This document shows, piece by piece, positions 34,901-47,519 of a stretch of 64,000 nucleotides of DNA. Origin of the DNA: Acytostelium subglobosum LB1 (taxonomy: Eukaryota > Evosea > Eumycetozoa > Acytosteliales > Acytosteliaceae); assembly GCF_000787575.1 (NCBI RefSeq), contig NW_012236531.1, positions 1,015,396 to 1,079,395 on the forward strand, given 5' to 3'. A program made the position numbers and the translations under genes. Under the pieces are notes generated by a model. The model worked only from the letters and a program-made list of their open reading frames with translations, ran no database searches and was not told the origin of the DNA. Position 1 is the first letter of the stretch; each line of letters starts with the position of its first letter.

Positions 34901-36181
34901 AAACGATGGTACCAGACCTACAATCGCCAGATAAACTGTTGCCGGTGAACTTAAATTATTCACAGCTGATGTAGCGATTGACATAATTGACATCCAAAGA
35001 CATGCTGTATATAATCCTGTTTTCTATTTGTTTGTAAGTATGTATGTTAGTATTATGGACACCCTCATGGTTGAGCTTCTGGTGTGGTAACACTGTTACC
35101 GGTCGTGTGGCCGCATTAAAATTTTTAGTCAATACATACTACTTGATTGAGTCTCTGATTATTCAATGGAAGCATAAATGTTGATCCAAATACAAGCCAA
35201 GTCATACCGAGGAAGTATGTAATACAAAGTACCCAACGATACTCTGATAATAGAGTGAAGAATAGTGATAGAATGGTCTTGACAAGTAAGATTGACATGT
35301 CGAACTATAAATGAGTAGTAAGGTGGAGCATTAGTATGGTTAAACCAAACATAGATGGGCACTAACTACATACTCTTGCATGTGGCTTGGCGAACCTGGT
35401 CTTGCATGTTGTGTCATACTCATAGTAGGTGAGTTGACTGAGGAATGAGATAAGACTGAATATGACAATGAGGACGATTGATACAATGGCATAGGGTAGA
35501 TTGGTACCGCCAAAGCATTGGATTAGCTCACCGGTGCTGACATACTTGGCCAGCACTGAGTAGCCCAGGGACGGGACATGCTCGCAGTTCACACTGATGA
35601 GGAACAGCGAGAGGATTGGTATGTATAGTACATTGACGGTGAAGCTGACGAACCAGCGCAGCGTACGAATCGTATAGATGTTGGCTATCTTGCCCTGATA
35701 GAACTTGTAGCCGACGTAGATCATGTTGAGGAAGCCTAGCAACATGAACGACACTACAATCAAGTATAACACCTGGTAGCCATAATAGTTGAACAGGTTT
35801 GATGGATGAGAGAATGGTGACACTATCCTAGGTATCCAATATCCTGCCTGTCCTCCCCATGGGAAGCTTGGTTTGAATCCAAATGATGCCAACTCTTTGA
35901 GTTTGAGTGTTGTCGAGGGTTAGGTCGAGGGTTAGGGTTGGCGAGGGTTAGGGTTGGTCGAGGGTTCAGGGTTGAGGGTCGTCGAGGGTTGACTTACGAA
36001 TGAACTCAATGATTGTGCTAATGATTGTCAATATCTTGGGAAAGGTGTTGCCTTTGGTCATAGCATAGATGACTGAGAAGGCACCTTTTTCGAATGACTT
36101 TGTGAACTTGAATAGCCGATGAAATGAGCTGTGGCTCGAAGACGACGAAGCATGGCTATGTCGTGAGCTGTAGAGTGACAT
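31913..36181 (-). CDS. TmcB-like multi-pass membrane protein
   Basis: Four exons (36181-35998, 35894-35374, 35304-35143, 35023-31913) give 1325 residues. A Ser/His-rich start is followed by six or so membrane segments in the first 330 residues. A soluble helical region then resembles the TmcB/TmcC TPR-like domain (FFENRFVFSHFVEIMIRSLL...LFYQCGLQYFPRS). Later come a membrane segment, an extracellular-type loop region, two more membrane segments, an acidic Glu-rich cytosolic loop, another pair of membrane segments and a short C-terminal tail. TmcB (tiny macrocysts) proteins act in dictyostelid sexual development; a role here is inferred from family. No PAS domain, found in some members, was noticed. 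It converges with mccc2. Confidence 0.82.
35912..35990 (+). repeat. Telomere-like minisatellite in an intron
   Basis: First intron of the TmcB-like gene. About five imperfect units of TCGAGGGTTAGGGTTGG fill most of the intron, each containing GGGTTAGGG or a variant. On the gene's sense strand it reads as C-rich CCCTAACCC. Confidence 0.75.
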
Positions 36182-37214
36182 TACGTAGTCTCTCTATGTG
36201 TATATGTATAATCGTTTGAAGTTGATTGATATAGTAGTAGTAGAACAAGTAGGTAGTAATAAGTAAGTATATGTTATATATTAGTAGTGGTACACGTGGA
36301 CAATAGGGTAATGATGTTGTTGATGGTTGTGATGACGAAGATAGGTTGTTTGGGAGGGGGCACGGATGGAAATGGGAATAGTTGAGTTGTCTTTAACTTA
36401 AGCGACACTAACAAACAAGCATGAAGGTTAGAAGTGCGACGACCGTCCCCTATGGACCATGCAAGTGCTTGGTTTGGGGTGATGGATTGATTGATGGAAG
36501 AGTATTGTTGTTGACAAGTTATGAAGTCTGGATACGACGACCAAGGGAGTTGGTGGAATGGGCTCAAGTGTGAATCTTTGCTTATGACACTTTTTGTGTC
36601 AGGGCACCCGACCTTGTTCATTGGGCCTTAGATCACCCCTTTGATTGGCCCCAATCAATAATTGTTGTGAGACGAGTTGATTTTTGGTCGCTTGATTCGT
36701 TTTGTGATTGATGGGGCTTCGACCGATGAACCCTAAAATCGTATTGATCAAACATATATACATCAAAAGATGCTATTAATACTGTTTTTATTGGGTTGGA
36801 CGAGGTTAAATGATTCGTCTCAAACATAAATATAAATTATTAAATAGATCTGGACTTCTGGAGGTTTAGAGTTACAACATACTCCAAATACTACTTACTT
36901 CGGACTTGTCACTGTATCGGATTCCAATCGAGATTGGACTGACACCTCACCCTTAGCATGACCCATCTCTTAGTCCCCCCCCAAAGGATGTTTGTATTGG
37001 GTCAGGGTGGACAAGAAGAAAGTTCAGTCTTGACGCATGTGGGAGAGTGGCAAGGGGTGGATGGTGAAAGCGCGAACTTGTGAAGTGAGTTGTTGCGGCC
37101 AACAGATACATCGAGAGATACCAAGATATGTCATCATTGATTCAACTGTACTCTTGTAAGTGGTTAAGCACCTGATGATCGAATCGATTGATAGATGGAC
37201 GGGTGGATGGATTG
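36182..37214. other. Divergent intergenic region, about 1 kb
   Basis: Spacer between the TmcB-like gene (-) and the RCC1 gene (+). A few short frames occur on either strand without family resemblance. No RNA gene was recognised. Confidence 0.5.
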
Positions 37215-38810
37215 ATGGATGGGCATCACATGACTGAACAACACTCACTCAACTCACTCATTCATTCACTTTATGCGCATCTTGATAAAGGGGGCTCAGG
37301 ATCATCGGGTCAACTGGCACTGGGCAACAGTCTCGATGTGAGTAGTCCATCGCAGTGTCTTAATGTTGACTCAGGTGATAGCGAATCGCAAACAACACAA
37401 GAGGCACAAACACAAACACAACCATTGATAAGGAGATTGGCCGGAGGAGGCTACCACACTCTGTTGTTGACAACGTCGGGTCAGTTGTATGCTGCCGGTG
37501 GGAATGACTGTGGACAGCTAGGTGTGGGAGATCAATCAAATGGGCAGTCAACATCCAACATTGAACGTCTTACTCCTCTCAACAACACCTATTCAAAGAC
37601 TGGGCACATTGTTGAAATTGCAGCAGGTTGGAATCACTCACTTGCATTGGACTGTATGTTGATTGATACGTCTGGAATGTCTGATTGAATCTCAATCTAA
37701 CTCATAGTCTCACTCACTCTTAAGCTAATGGTAGTGTATATAGTTGGGGATGTAATGGTCATTGCCAACTTGGCTTTGACTCTAGTAGCAACACCACTAG
37801 TAGCAGCAGTAGCGCCGCGCCAAAGTCACGTATCAAGTTAAAGACAACAAGGAAGAAACAAGAGAATCAATACATTCCTCGCATACTCCAACTACCCAAC
37901 GATGTTACCATCGTATCAATAGCATGTGGCCTGCGGCACAGTGCTGCCATTTCAAGTAAGTCAACCCCTGATCCCAAGGCAGACACTACCGCCTCGCCTT
38001 TCTAACGCGTGAGAACATACAACAGGTAATGGAGAACTCTTTGTCTGGGGCTGCAATAAGTTTGGTCAACTTGGCTTGACTGATCGATCGAATGAGGTTG
38101 TCTCAACACCAACACGACTCGACGGCTGCATTGTTGAACAACAACATAGGTGCGCACTCGTGGCGTGCGGATCTAAACATACAATGGTGATGACAACGGA
38201 TGCATGTCTGATGTCATTTGGAAACAACAAGTTTGGACAACTGGCATTGGGCGACACTGAGGACAGACCAACGCCATGCATAGTGGACATACAATCGATA
38301 GTGGCACAGTCATCAGCTGCCTCATTGGAGATCAAATGTGGATGGAGCAACTCATGTCTCTTTGACAAGGCCAATGGCGCACTGTACATTGTTGGACGAG
38401 GCGACTATGGCACACTGGGCAATGGCACCTTCCAATCAACGCCCCGCACATTGTTCTCGCGTCTATCGTCGGCGCCATTTGACAGCGTGGGCATCGCCAA
38501 CTTCTCAATGGGCTCCGAGCACATCCTCTGCTTGACAAAGGACAACAAACTTTATTCGTTTGGCTGGAACGAACACTTCCAATTGGGTCGTGGCGAGCAT
38601 GTCTATGTCGGATGTCCAGATGGCGACAATCAATGTAGTCCACAACCGATTGAATCGATAAGCAATGTACTTTTATCCATGGCTGACCAATCATCAAAGG
38701 TCAGCGAGGCTACAACAAATAATGTTGTTGATGATGGTGACCGGTCATCATCATCGCCATCAGTACATTGTGGATGTGGTCACTCAATGCTAGCACTCGT
38801 ACATTCATAA
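37215..38810 (+). CDS. RCC1-repeat protein
   Basis: Three exons (37215-37653, 37725-37955, 38026-38810) give 484 residues. At least six RCC1-type blades are visible: GSGSSGQLALGN, QLYAAGGNDCGQLGVGD, VYSWGCNGHCQLGFD, LFVWGCNKFGQLGLTD, LMSFGNNKFGQLALGD, LYIVGRGDYGTLGNG and LYSFGWNEHFQLGRGE. They should form one seven-bladed propeller. No other domain is seen, so partner and process are unknown; RCC1 folds serve as Ran GEFs or as protein-binding modules. The start is uncertain: the ATG at 37215 is used, but 37230 or an upstream exon is possible because the first blade begins abruptly. Confidence 0.85.
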
Positions 38811-39291
38811 ACACTGTCGATTTAATAATGTTATTTTGATGTGATGATGAAACCCATGTACATGCACAGCGCTACAACGTGACACTTTGTCAATTTGTTA
38901 CCTTGTTGTAGTCAAGTTGATCAATGACAACCAATCTATGACGCCAGATTTCCAACATGAAACCGACAACAGCTCAATGATATAATAGTATGTGTAGAAC
39001 TACACACTCGCGATTGTAAACTTACTCTTTGATCATATCACCCACTCTCACACCCGACCAATCAATCACACACCACACACAGATTTCCAGTCACACTGGA
39101 AATTAATTTGTTGTTGTGGATGACGGATGCATAGATGTCAACTTCTTGCGGCTTCATCTTCGAAGATAACATGTCATTGCAATACTTCTGAATGTGCTTA
39201 TTCCAATCCTCCCAACATCCTCATATCCAACAATCAATTAATCAATCAATTCAATCAAATAATAGAATAAGAGAGAGAGATAGTTCGATAC
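38811..39291. other. Spacer with a hairpin and a coding-like stretch
   Basis: Between RCC1 and NAGLU genes, both on the plus strand. On the minus strand, 39217-39062 reads openly as a plausible protein piece (WEDWNKHIQKYCNDML... YASVIHNNKLISS), but no start or complete gene can be built. Within it, 39083-39103 is a perfect 9-bp inverted repeat (ATTTCCAGT / ACTGGAAAT) around three bases. Confidence 0.4.
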
Positions 39292-41634
39292 ATGGGAGGA
39301 AGATATAATAATATCTTTATATTATTATCAGTAATATTATTTATTCTTTCAAATAATTATAATGGTGTCGACGCCAGGAAACAATTAGGTCTCAAGAAGA
39401 TGGCCGTGGAGGTGGATGAACAGCCAGTCCAAGGTTTGATCAGTCGTGTCCTTGGTCCACAGTTTGTCAATCAATTCATATTGAATGTGACCGAGAACCC
39501 TGATGGCAGTGGCAAGGAGTACTTTACAGTATGGACGACATCAGATGAAACAACCAATCAAACAATCGTTCATTTGGATGCAGACAATCATATTGCATTG
39601 GCCATGGGATTGAACTATTACCTCAAGTACTATTGCCATTGTTCATTCACTTGGAATGGTGACAACTGCCAGATCACACCAAGTACATTGGCCAGCGCAC
39701 TACGCAAGACCAAGCCTGTTGTGTCCAAGTATCGATATTATTTGAATGCCGTCACATTTGGTTATACGACTGTATGGTGGAACTGGAAGAGATGGGAGCG
39801 AGAGATTGATTGGATGGCCCTCAATGGATATAATCTACCCTTGGCCTTTGTTGGCCAGGAGTATATTTGGGGCAAGGTGTACGCCCAACTGGGCATCCCA
39901 CGAGAGGAGATCATAAATTGGTTCACTGGTCCTGCTTTTCTACCTTGGAATAGGATGGGCAATTTGAATGGATGGGGTGGCAACATACTCGAGGACTGGA
40001 TCACAAGTCAGAAGGATCTTCAGGAGATGATTGTTGATCGCATGCGACTATATGGCATGAAGACAGTCTTACCCGCCTTTGCTGGACATGTCCCACCCAC
40101 CCTAGGAGACTACTTCCCCGAAGCCAAGATTAACCAGCTCGACAGCTGGAACAACTTCACGGGTACCCACTACCTCGACTCGTCCGACCCTCTATTCGCC
40201 AACATTACAAAGTTATTCATCAAAGAGCAGACAGAGGTGTATGGTACCGATCACTTTTACAACCTGGATCCGTTCAATGAGGTCTTCCCACCAACTGATG
40301 ACGAGGAGTATCTAACAAACACATCGGCAGCCATTTACAACACTTTGGTCGAAGCTGATCCTGATGCCATATGGATCCTACAGGGATGGTTCTTTGTACG
40401 TTCCAATCCACTCAACTTCTGGCGTCCACCTCAAGTCAATGCATTCCTCTCTGGTATACCGATTGGTCGACTTATCGTTCTTGACCTTGCAGCCGACCTC
40501 TTTGCTGGTTGGAACAAGACCAATGACTTTAGTGGACATAACTGGATATGGTGCATGCTTCATAACTTTGGAGGAAGGAACATGATGTAAGTACATTCAA
40601 TGTCTTTGGGCAACTTTACAAAGTAAGAGACACTAATCACTCACTCACTTATCAATAGGTATGGCAAGATGTCCTACATTGTCAACAGTGTGTTGGCTAG
40701 TAGATCACGCTCAAAGACTATGATTGGAATTGGTGTGTGTCCAGAAGGCCTCGGTCAGAATGATATATTATATGATCTGATGAATGAGATGTCTTGGAGG
40801 ACTACACCAATTGACCTAAAATGGTGGACTAGTGCTTTTGTTGCCAGACGCTATGGAAAGATGGACCCAACATTGACCGTTGTCTGGAATGATATTGTTC
40901 GTGAAATATACACGCCAATGTTCCGTGGCTCACCTCCTGCCGTGTTGGTCAAACGACCTCGCCTCTATAGCTCTGCCGGTGTGTACTACGACCCTAACCT
41001 CATTGTTAGAAGTATGGAGAAGATGCTTGGTGTGTCTGACGAGGACATACTCAAGACCGACACATTCAGCTATGACCTGGCACAAGTGACAATGCAGGCA
41101 TTGTCAAACATGTTCAATGATGCCACTGTTTGGATGTCAAGAGCTTACGTAGCCAAGAACCTGCTGGGCTTTAATGAGATGTCAAAGTTAATGCTGGACA
41201 TCATCACAAAGATTGATGAAATCACATCGACCCATCGTAACTTCTTGCTAGGTCAATGGACCAATGATGCCAGGCAGTGGGCTGTGGACAAGTCTCAACA
41301 GGATCATTATGAGTTCAACGCGAGGAACCTGGTGACGCTATGGGGTCCTCCAACATCGACCCTACACGACTATGCTGGCAAGATACTTGCAGGATTGACT
41401 AAAGACTTCTATGCCATGCGATGGACGCACTTCCTGACCAAACTTGGTGCCTCTCTCAATTTTGGCGAGGAGTTTGACGACGACACCTATCAGACGGAGA
41501 TTCAACAATTGGAGAACGATTGGAACAATGGCAACATCTACTATTCAGCCGACACAGTTGGCAACACTTGGGAGGTGGCAGCTGGCATCTTCAAATGGAT
41601 GAACACAATGTCACCATTGGCAACCATGCCTTGA
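39292..41634 (+). CDS. naglu: Alpha-N-acetylglucosaminidase (GH89)
   Basis: Two exons (39292-40586, 40659-41634) give 756 residues. A signal peptide occupies about residues 1-28. The family signature continues from GLNYYLKYYCHCSFTW through YRYYLNAVTFGYTTVWW and GNLNGWGG. The two catalytic glutamates align to E330 in DPFNEVFPP and E461 in CPEGLGQND, matching the human positions in FNE and PEG. Several sequons are present. The lysosomal enzyme removes terminal GlcNAc from heparan-sulfate-type chains; its dictyostelid substrate is unknown. Length matches the human enzyme (about 740). Confidence 0.95.
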
Positions 41635-41818
41635 AATACATTACAATACAATACAATATATTTCTTTATCGATAATGATTGATTGAGTGAGTGACAAACT
41701 AGTCTGATTATGTTGTTTATTTGGATGTGTATTCTACATCCTTATTCCAAACTATGAACAGTGTACTTGATCCAGTTGGAGGTGTTGTGATTGTGATTGT
41801 GATGTGAGTTACCATGTT

Positions 41819-43156
41819 CTAGAACTTGGAACACAGTGGATCAACAGTGACCTCGACATTGTGCCAGCAGTTGTTCATCACTCCTCTTAAGTTCCAAATA
41901 TCGCCAACAAACTTTGGCTGTGTATTGCTCGCAGAGTCCCCTATTGTTTGTTTGTTTGTTGGTTAGTTACTGCATGATCAATCAATGAATCAATCAATAA
42001 GTTTCTACTTACATGCTCTGCAGACTATATTGATCTTCTTGGCCACCTTTGAATCGATAGATTTGATTGTGTACCTAAACAGAGTCCATGCCCAGTATCG
42101 GCTACATGGTCCTTTGTTCTCACCCATCAGCTCGGCAAGATCCCATGTCTGACCACCATCTAGAGATATATCGACACGTTCAATCTTACGACCGCCTCCA
42201 GCTGTAGCGTAGCCATAAAGGGTGAATGGGAGGAAGAGACGGGAGTTTGGCGCTGGCACACAGATGGCACTCTGCACCGACAGCTCCTGGAGCGATGGAT
42301 GGTTGTCCCAGTTCTTCTCGACGTTGTCCCAGTCAATGCCATTGTGGAAGATCTTGTAGTCTCGGCGCTGGAAGAAGCTCTCCGACTCGGTGCTGCTGAC
42401 GGTGATCTTGTCCAGCCACTTGACACTTCGTGCGCCAATGATGCCTGGTGCGACAACCCTCAGTGGGAAGCCATGGTCGCGAGGCAGGGTCTGTCCATTC
42501 ATCTCGTACACCAACAGAACGTCGCCAGTGGGATCCAGTGCCTTCTCCATTGTGATCGAGCTGCCATATGACTTGCCATTGTCCTCTGGACAGCCAAAAT
42601 CGAGGCCCCAGAAACAAGCATGATGTGCGCCACTTTCAAAAGGCATTGCACGGGCATACATCAGTACATCCCTCAGTCTACAACCTGACCAAGTACCATT
42701 CGAAAGACTGGCAATGCCCCATCCTACACCCTTAACCTTCTTATGTTCACTCATCATTGTTCTTCTGTTTCCTGCACACTGATTAGGTTGATTGTGTGAG
42801 ATTGAGTGTCAGCCGATTGATTGGATACTTGATCAATCAATCAATCAAGATAGCGATCATACCTGGAGATGAGCAGTGATTGTAATCTTTTCAAACTTTG
42901 TCTTGATGTCATTGAGTGATAGGAGTACAGGGTTCTCTACAAGTCCATCAATCTTTAGCATGTAGGTATCTGGATTGATTACTGGTACTGGAGCATGGTT
43001 TCGGACATAGAAATGCTCTATTGGTGTAATGAACGATTGAACCAAGCGTTCAGGTCTAGGTTCAGCATTGAATGGTGCTTTATAATTCACCACAAACTCC
43101 TCGTTTCTATAAGGTTCATTATCAAAGTTGACTTTGATCTGTGATTCGTGAGACAT
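41819..43156 (-). CDS. suox: Sulfite oxidase, molybdopterin type without heme domain
   Basis: Three exons (43156-42863, 42778-42013, 41940-41819) give 393 residues. The Moco-binding region and its Cys ligand (HLQCAGNRR, Cys99) span the first splice site. LPRDHGFPLR, GARSVKWLDKI and the C-terminal dimerisation domain (WNLRGVMNNCWHNVEV) are typical. There is no N-terminal heme b5 domain and no obvious presequence, as in plant peroxisomal sulfite oxidase. The C-terminus SKF resembles a PTS1 signal, so a peroxisomal location is possible. It oxidises sulfite to sulfate. It converges with naglu, 184 bases apart. Confidence 0.93.
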
Positions 43157-43803
43157 AATTATATATATCTATCTCTATCTCTATCTTTGTCTTAGTTTAC
43201 TTGATTGAGTATGTATGTATGTAAGTATATGTTGTATTGAAATTGAATGATTGAATGATTGAATGAATGACTAATGTATGATGAATGAATGAGTGTGAGT
43301 TGTTGATGTGTTGTAACACTAGTGTGTGTTTGAATGAATGAATGAAAGTGAACACGACAACCTGGGTTATGTTCAAGCGACACAAACACAACAACGTGGA
43401 TTGAATGATTGTCAGGGTTATTATTACCACACACAGATTGACTTGTTGGATCGCGGTGAGGGAGGAGAGTGTGTGAGCCGAGGTGTAGGGGTGGGTTTGA
43501 GGATGCGAGTTCCCAATGTTTGCATCATCGTTCATGCTAGCCCAAAGTCCAAATTTCCTTTTTGTAATCTAGCAAAAAAAAAAACGAGTAAAAAGGATAT
43601 TTAGTTATTTTTACATTTGCAGAACTTCCTACTTTACTACTAATCGGGGGTTATATTCGAAATTTACCAGGACAAAGATAGTTGGATGGTGGTCAAAGAT
43701 AAGGTTGCAACAGCAAGCGAGGAGTAGTACTTTATTAGACAAAATCAAGATTGCAAGTTAGGGGTTGGTCCAACCTTGATTACGATGACGACGATGTTGC
43801 GAA
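43157..43803. other. Spacer between sulfite oxidase and the CLU-SH2 gene
   Basis: Contains the sulfite oxidase promoter, (TGAA)n-type runs and an A-run near 43573. No gene is seen. Confidence 0.5.
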
Positions 43804-46800
43804 CTAATCATAGGACTGAGTGATTGGAAGGTAACCTTGCTTGATCTTGTCAGAGACAAAGTCCTCGAGCGTCTGATAGATGGACTTGTTGGCGGCACCT
43901 GACGATGATGATTGTGAGGGGTTCGATGCAAGCATGCTCGTGCCAGACTCATTGTACTTTAGGCTCTGTTTCGAAGACGATGATGATGACGATGTTGATG
44001 AACTGCTGCCGCCACTGCTGCCATTGGCACTACTTGAAAGATTCTCATCTTCCTCAACTACCTTTCTTGCAGGCAAGTTCTCTGCAAAGTAACCTTGTGA
44101 TGATGATCTGATGATTGAGTGCATGATCTTGCGATTGGGATCGGAGAGGTAGGAGAAAACAAAGCTGCCTGGTCGACTGTTGCTGTTTCGTATAATGAAC
44201 GATCCTGCCTCCTTGCCTGACAGGAGCGAGGCGGCACCATTGGTCTCGAGCGTGCCAAAGAACCACTTCTTGTCAAAGACACCGGCATCGCGCAGCTTGT
44301 GTTTGGCGCGCAGCTCAAGCACACGAGCTTTGCTTGGATTGATTGCGGCCTGACTACGCAACACCTCTGCCCACTGGTAGAGCGCATAGTGGTAGTTACG
44401 CTTGATCCTGACCGCCTGTTTGAACTTCTCAATGGCCACATCGTACAGCTTGTAGGCCTCGCTCTTGACCTCGCCCGTGAGCTTGCCCTTGTTGTTGGCC
44501 TTGGCATTGTTCAGTATGGCTTTGGCTCGCAGACTCTGTAGCATTCCCCAATGTGTCAAGATTTCAAAGTCATCAGGCTTGGACTGCACTGCCTGTGAGA
44601 ACTTGTCTGCAGCCTGTTTGAAAAGGTAGTCTATCTGACTACTATTGTTGTTGTTGTTGACTATGTTGTTGTTATCCTTGTTGTCTTTGTTGTCTTTGTT
44701 GTCTTTGTTGTCTTTGTTGTCATTGTTGTTCTTGTTGTCTTTGTTGTTGACTATGTTGTTGTTGTTTCCGTTGGACGATGCATTGGTGATGATGGCCATC
44801 GCTTGATGGAACAGCGAGACACCCTGCTGATAGGGAACCATGTGTAGGAATTTAACCTTTGGTTGAATGCGGGTAATGTCATCCTCGGTCATGAGATAGG
44901 ACGTGTCCTCCATGCGCTTGGCCAGACTGTCACTGAACTCAATACCTGTCATCTGGGACAGACGGTGGATGAGCAGCTCCAGCGAGAAGCCGTCAATGTC
45001 AATCGCCTGCAACAGCGAGATGACAAACGTTCGGTTGAGGAACTTGACGATGGCGCTAATGTCTGGTGTGCCCGCCATCGTCTCGCGTTGGAGCTCGCGC
45101 AGCTGATTCTTGATGCGTCTGGCGATGATCTCTGTGTTGATGATCGTGGTCAATCTTGGATCCAATCCATAGACCTCTGTCGTCTTCAATCTACTCAGGT
45201 ATCGCACGTTGATGCCCTCACGGTGCATGCTATCAATCAATGACAGCTGATGTGCAAGTTCCATAATAGTCACTGACTTGATCTTCTTAATTCTAAAAAA
45301 TTGATTGATTGGTTGATTGATTGAGTGTTAATGGCTTGCGTGATTGGTTGTGTGCTCGCTTGTCGTCAGTCAACATACTTTTGATTACAGGTCAATACAA
45401 AGTTTGGAATAATCTGGAAGAATAGCCTCTTTTGTGCTCGTTCCACCTCTTCGTTGTTGCGCTCCTTGTCCTGACCACTGAACTTGGTGAAGGCATCCGA
45501 GCTCAGAGGTACCTTGTTGGTGCGCACCAACTCTGGCCGCAGTAGGTAGTATAGGTGCGCGCCCAGTCTTTCGGGCGTGGGCTTCTCGGGTGGGAAGATG
45601 CGTGCCGTGTCGATCACCACACAGTGACCATCTAGTGTGATGTGGCCCTCAATGTCGCATGGGCCATAAAGGAAGCGCTTGTTTGCCTGACCAGTATAGT
45701 GTCCTTTCAGGTTCATGATCTCTGCTGCCTGTTTCATCTTTTGGGACATCATTGGATTGTCGTCGTGCACATGCTCGCCCTGGTCGTCCGATCCATAGAC
45801 CAGTGTGGAGGTGCCAATTGCCAAGTGGCTGGTGGCAATCAGTCGGTAGCCCATGTAGTCGATCAGAGCCATCAGTGGCAGGTAAAGTCCCTCCACATTG
45901 CAATTGAAGTAGCCCATCAGGCCTTTGAGTTCGTGACCCGCTGCCTTCATAGCGTAGGCGTCGCCGCCATAGATACCATAGACGTCAAAGGCAAACTTGT
46001 AAAAGATGCCATCCTTCAAGAACTTTTGTCCGCCTGCAACTCCTCCAACATCTAACAAACAAATAGAGTAAGTAAGGATACACGCTTGATGATAGTTATG
46101 AAGACCTACCGATTGGAGGGATGGAGTGTGAGCCCGAGAGCATGCCACGTTCCTTGATGATCGTAATGCCATGCTTAGTCGCCACCTGTACAAACTCCTC
46201 TGCTATCTTCTGAATGGTTTGGCTTCTCATCCTATAACGTTGATGTGTGATTGAATGAGTAAGTGTTCATGAAGAGACTCAAGGTCATTGATAGACCGCC
46301 CAACTTACAAGTTCTCAACGCCACAGTTGTGCTCCATTTGCAAGGCCTTCCAGAACTCCAATGACCAATTGCGGGCTTTTGGTGGCTCCACCACCGACTC
46401 CATGATCGGTGATAGTTGTAGGTTCTGTAGGCTCGATAGGGTCTGCGTGGTGATGCCCTCTGATGATCGTGTGAGTGAGAATGTGTTGGGATTATGTCGA
46501 ACGTCTGGTCGGTTTGGTATCTGTAGTTTTGTCATCTGTTGCTGTTGTTGTTGCTGCTGTAAGTGCAGCGGTAGTGTCGACGAGTCCTCCGACATGAGAT
46601 GATCCTGTGGCTTGAACAGGGGACTGGTGTCCTCGGATATATAGTTGAACAGTGGTGACTGTTGCTGAGGTGATGAATCGATGATGCCTGCGAATGAGTT
46701 GAGACGCGAAGTGGACGACCCGAACAGCTGGTTGGCGCCGTTCACTTCAATCGTGTTGTTCGCCACCAGCCTTGTTGTGACGATTGGTATCGACATCTGA

Positions 46801-47519
46801 GAGGTCGACAGCGACTCCTTTGTTGAGTCAAAGGATAGTGCATAGTCTGATATCGTTTCGTTCTTGACAGTACTGTTGCCCCACAAGTCTTTACTGCTGT
46901 TGTTGACGTTGGATGATTGTGGTGGCGATGGCAAGAGTGTCGAAGATGAAGTTGGCATGAATGTTGATGATGTCGATGATGATGATGAGGTGGAGTTGTT
47001 GTAGAGTGAATAGATGCCTTGATTGAATCGTGGAGGTGGCGTTGGAGGGAGACGAGTGGAGACAGGAGGATAATGATCATGTCTTTGAACGGGGCGAAAG
47101 ACGACCGTGTTTGATGACACCTCAAACAGGTCGTTGGCAATGAATGGTGACTTCTTCAGTCGATCCAAGTAAATGAATACTTGGTTGGCATTGTTGTTGT
47201 TGTTGTTGTTGTTGTTGCTATTATTATTGTTTAATATGACGTTGTTTACGTTGTGAGGAGTTGTTGTATGTCTGTGAACAGATGTTGGTGTCGTTGATGG
47301 TGACACTGTCGTCATGTTGTTGGATGGTGATGGTGGAGGTGTCAACTCCTTCTGTGCGGACACAGCCTGTTTCTTTAGAGCAGACAACAAATTGACATAA
47401 CCTAGTAGGTTTGACAAGTTATCAGGGTCCCTCTCAAACTCCTGTTGATGTGTGCTCAATGCAGACAGAGCAGTAGACATCTCAATACTGCTCGCATTTG
47501 AGTGTTCTGCCTTTGCCAT
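43804..47519 (-). CDS. CLU-domain protein with C-terminal SH2 domain
   Basis: Four exons (47519-46309, 46231-46110, 46051-45379, 45292-43804) give 1164 residues. Residues 1-380 are mostly disordered, with poly-Asn, poly-Gln and Ser/Pro runs. Residues about 400-720 match the CLU domain (GGDAYAMKAAGHELKGL, LVYGSDDQGEHVHDD, HITLDGHCVVIDTARIFPPE, REGINVRYLSRLK). A DNK repeat and TPR-like helices follow (FKQAVRIKRNYHYALYQWAEVLR). Residues about 1012-1160 form an SH2 domain (WFFGTLE, SFIIRNS with the phosphotyrosine Arg near 1037, then IYQTLEDFV), split by a Ser-rich insert of about 60 residues. CLU proteins act on nuclear-encoded mitochondrial mRNAs; SH2 reads phosphotyrosine. Joint function is unknown. 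Confidence 0.88.

Noticed and set aside
36274-36621. 115-codon minus-strand frame in the 1-kb spacer
   Set aside because: No domain, biased composition and no splice partner; likely chance.
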